The notes under the pieces were generated by a model, which searched no databases, was not told the DNA's origin, and was given only the letters and a program-made list of their open reading frames with translations. From contig DYOK01000006.1 of assembly GCA_020720565.1 (NCBI GenBank), positions 1 through 32,041 on the forward strand: DNA of 32,041 bases, read 5' to 3'. Each line of letters begins with the position of its first letter. Position 1 is the stretch's first letter. Below, piece by piece: positions 30,451 through 32,041 of the stretch. The position numbers and the translations under genes were made by a program. Origin of the DNA: Acetofilamentum sp. GTDB lineage: Bacteria > Bacteroidota > Bacteroidia > Bacteroidales > JAFGXI01.

Positions 30451-30576
30451 TTTTTGAATTATCAATTTTCTATTATGAATTAAAGATTAAAGATTTAAAA
30501 TTAAAGATTAAGAATTAATAATGAATCAACAAAAGAATTACCCTGCAACATTAAACCTGAAACCTTCAACAAATCG

Positions 30577-30593
30577 ATCTACAAGAGGTAGAT
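30577..30593. repeat. inverted repeat ATCTAC-N5-GTAGAT
   Basis: 6-bp perfect arms between the second permease gene and the HlyD-like gene; resembles the palindrome upstream of rdgB. Confidence 0.5.
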
Positions 30594-30721
30594 TTATCGA
30601 CCGAAGGTAGACCAGCAAATCAACAAACTAATCACGACAAACTTTTAACTTGAAACTTTAAACAAAACAACAAACCGCACTCAATTCCCCATTCGGGGGT
30701 CAGGGGGCTAAATACAAACAG

Positions 30722-31807
30722 ATGAAAAAGATTATTAGAATTTCGGGAATTGCATTGTTCTTTATTACAGTTATTTATACCATTTACTACTTATACCAAA
30801 AAGACCAAAAGTCGCCGATAAAATACGAATTGGTAAATGTTGAAAAAAACGTAATCACTAAAAGAACTGTGGCTACAGGATCGGTGGTGCCAAGAAAAGA
30901 AATCGAAATTAAGCCTAAGATTTCGGGAATTGTCGAAGTGCTCTATGTGCAACCCGGCGACTTGGTTAAAGCAGGCGATTTAATTGCTAAAGTAAGGGTA
31001 ATCCCTAATATGCTCAGTTTGAACGAAGCCGAGTCGAGACTCAATCGTGCAAAGCTCAGTTTAAAAGAAGTTGAACTCGAATTCAACAGAAAAAAACTGC
31101 TTTACGACCAAAAAGTAATTGCAAAAGCCGAATTTGAAACCATCGAACTCAAATTAGACAACACCAAAGAAGAATTAAGTACTTCGGAATCGAACTTACA
31201 ATTGGTAAAAGAAGGTGTCGCTAAAAGTCAAGGTGCAATTACCAACACGCTAATTCGTTCGACCATAACCGGAATGGTTTTGCAAGTGCCTATCGAAGAG
31301 GGAAATTCAATAATTGAAAGTAATAACTTTAACGACGGAACAACTATTGCGACAGTGGCCAACATGAGCGAAATGATATTTAAAGGCAAAATCGACGAAT
31401 CGGAAGTCGGAAAACTAAAAATTGGCATGGATCTTATTTTGCGTATTGGTGCACTCGAAGGCCACGATATCGAGGCCAAATTAGAATACATCTCGCCCAA
31501 AGGGGTTCAAGAAAACGGTGCGATACAGTTCGAAATTAAAGCAGCCGTAAAATTGACCGATGCTGCATTTATTCGGGCAGGATACTCGGCCAACGCCGAC
31601 ATTGTACTGGCTAAAACCGACAGCGTTTTGGTAATTCCTGAGCGTCTTTTGATTATCGAAAATGGAAAAAATTATGTCGAAATCGAAATCAAACCACAAG
31701 TTTTCGAACGAAAAGAAATTCAAACGGGCCTATCGGATGGCATATCGGTTGAAATTAAATCGGGCTTACAGCTTAACGACAAACTCAAAGGTAAAAGCTT
31801 AGAATAG
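30722..31807 (+). CDS. HlyD/MacA-like efflux periplasmic adaptor subunit
   Basis: 361 aa; N-terminal TM, GSVVPRKEIEIKPKISGIVEVLYVQPGDLVKAGDLIAKV lipoyl half-motif, coiled coil, IRSTITGMVLQVPIEEGNSI second half-motif. Confidence 0.95.
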   Translation: MKKIIRISGIALFFITVIYTIYYLYQKDQKSPIKYELVNVEKNVITKRTVATGSVVPRKEIEIKPKISGIVEVLYVQPGDLVKAGDLIAKVRVIPNMLSLNEAESRLNRAKLSLKEVELEFNRKKLLYDQKVIAKAEFETIELKLDNTKEELSTSESNLQLVKEGVAKSQGAITNTLIRSTITGMVLQVPIEEGNSIIESNNFNDGTTIATVANMSEMIFKGKIDESEVGKLKIGMDLILRIGALEGHDIEAKLEYISPKGVQENGAIQFEIKAAVKLTDAAFIRAGYSANADIVLAKTDSVLVIPERLLIIENGKNYVEIEIKPQVFERKEIQTGLSDGISVEIKSGLQLNDKLKGKSLE

Positions 31808-31829
31808 GGCTGTTGACTGTATTAATGAA

Positions 31830-31971
31830 TTAACGGGAGTTCTAAAAATTGCTTTTTCTCCGTTGGACTTCAGAATTTATAAACGTAGCAAGCTACACGC
31901 AGGTGGAGATTCAAAAGAGCAAAATTTTCAAGTTAAAACTAATGAACTTAATAATTCAGAACTCCCCTTAA
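31830..31971. repeat. ~142-nt foldback element with nested inverted repeats
   Basis: Outer arms TTAACGGGAGTTCT / AGAACTCCCCTTAA (13 of 14 complementary), middle TCTCC (31857-31861) / GGAGA (31905-31909), inner GTAGC-AA-GCTAC (31885-31896); no ORF. Confidence 0.55.
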
Positions 31972-32041
31972 CACATAACTCCCTATTGGGTTTGTGCCTT
32001 TGTTAGCACCTGGACTTTTATTTACCTTGAAAGTTGATAAT

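Noticed and set aside
31808-32041. Possible start of another gene at the right edge
   Set aside because: No ORF in the track; the segment is better explained by the foldback element and non-coding sequence.

Overview
This AT-rich window looks like a Bacteroidota chromosome. The evidence is the promoter style (TTG-N19..21-TAnnTTTG), the lack of obvious Shine-Dalgarno sites, and the gene content.

Left ~14 kb, minus strand: a conserved informational superoperon, tRNA-Thr(TGT)-Tyr-Gly-Thr(GGT)-tuf-tRNA-Trp-secE-nusG-rplK-rplA-rplJ-rplL-rpoB-rpoC-DUF3467. Hairpins sit in the rplL/rpoB and rpoB/rpoC gaps and a strong terminator lies at the 3' end. Beyond the terminator is a probable exported or outer-membrane protein gene.

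Right part, mostly plus strand: PadR regulator + PspC-domain membrane protein; lepA; a SatD-like protein + DUF3307 membrane protein preceded by a regular 5 x 28-bp dyad repeat array; rdgB; a PqqD-like + McjB/lasso-B2-like protease pair with no visible precursor or cyclase; an exported hypothetical protein; tRNA-His (minus); rlmH; a large NtrY-like histidine kinase; and an ABC exporter (ATPase, two FtsX/MacB-like permeases, HlyD-like adaptor).

The strongest candidate for an under-described system is the SatD-DUF3307 pair with its operator-like array at 18789-18928. Secondary candidates are the minimal PqqD/B2 pair, a ~142-nt foldback element at the right edge, and the palindrome-dense intergenic region at 14.45-14.85 kb. 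All calls come from reading the sequence only; no database search was run.
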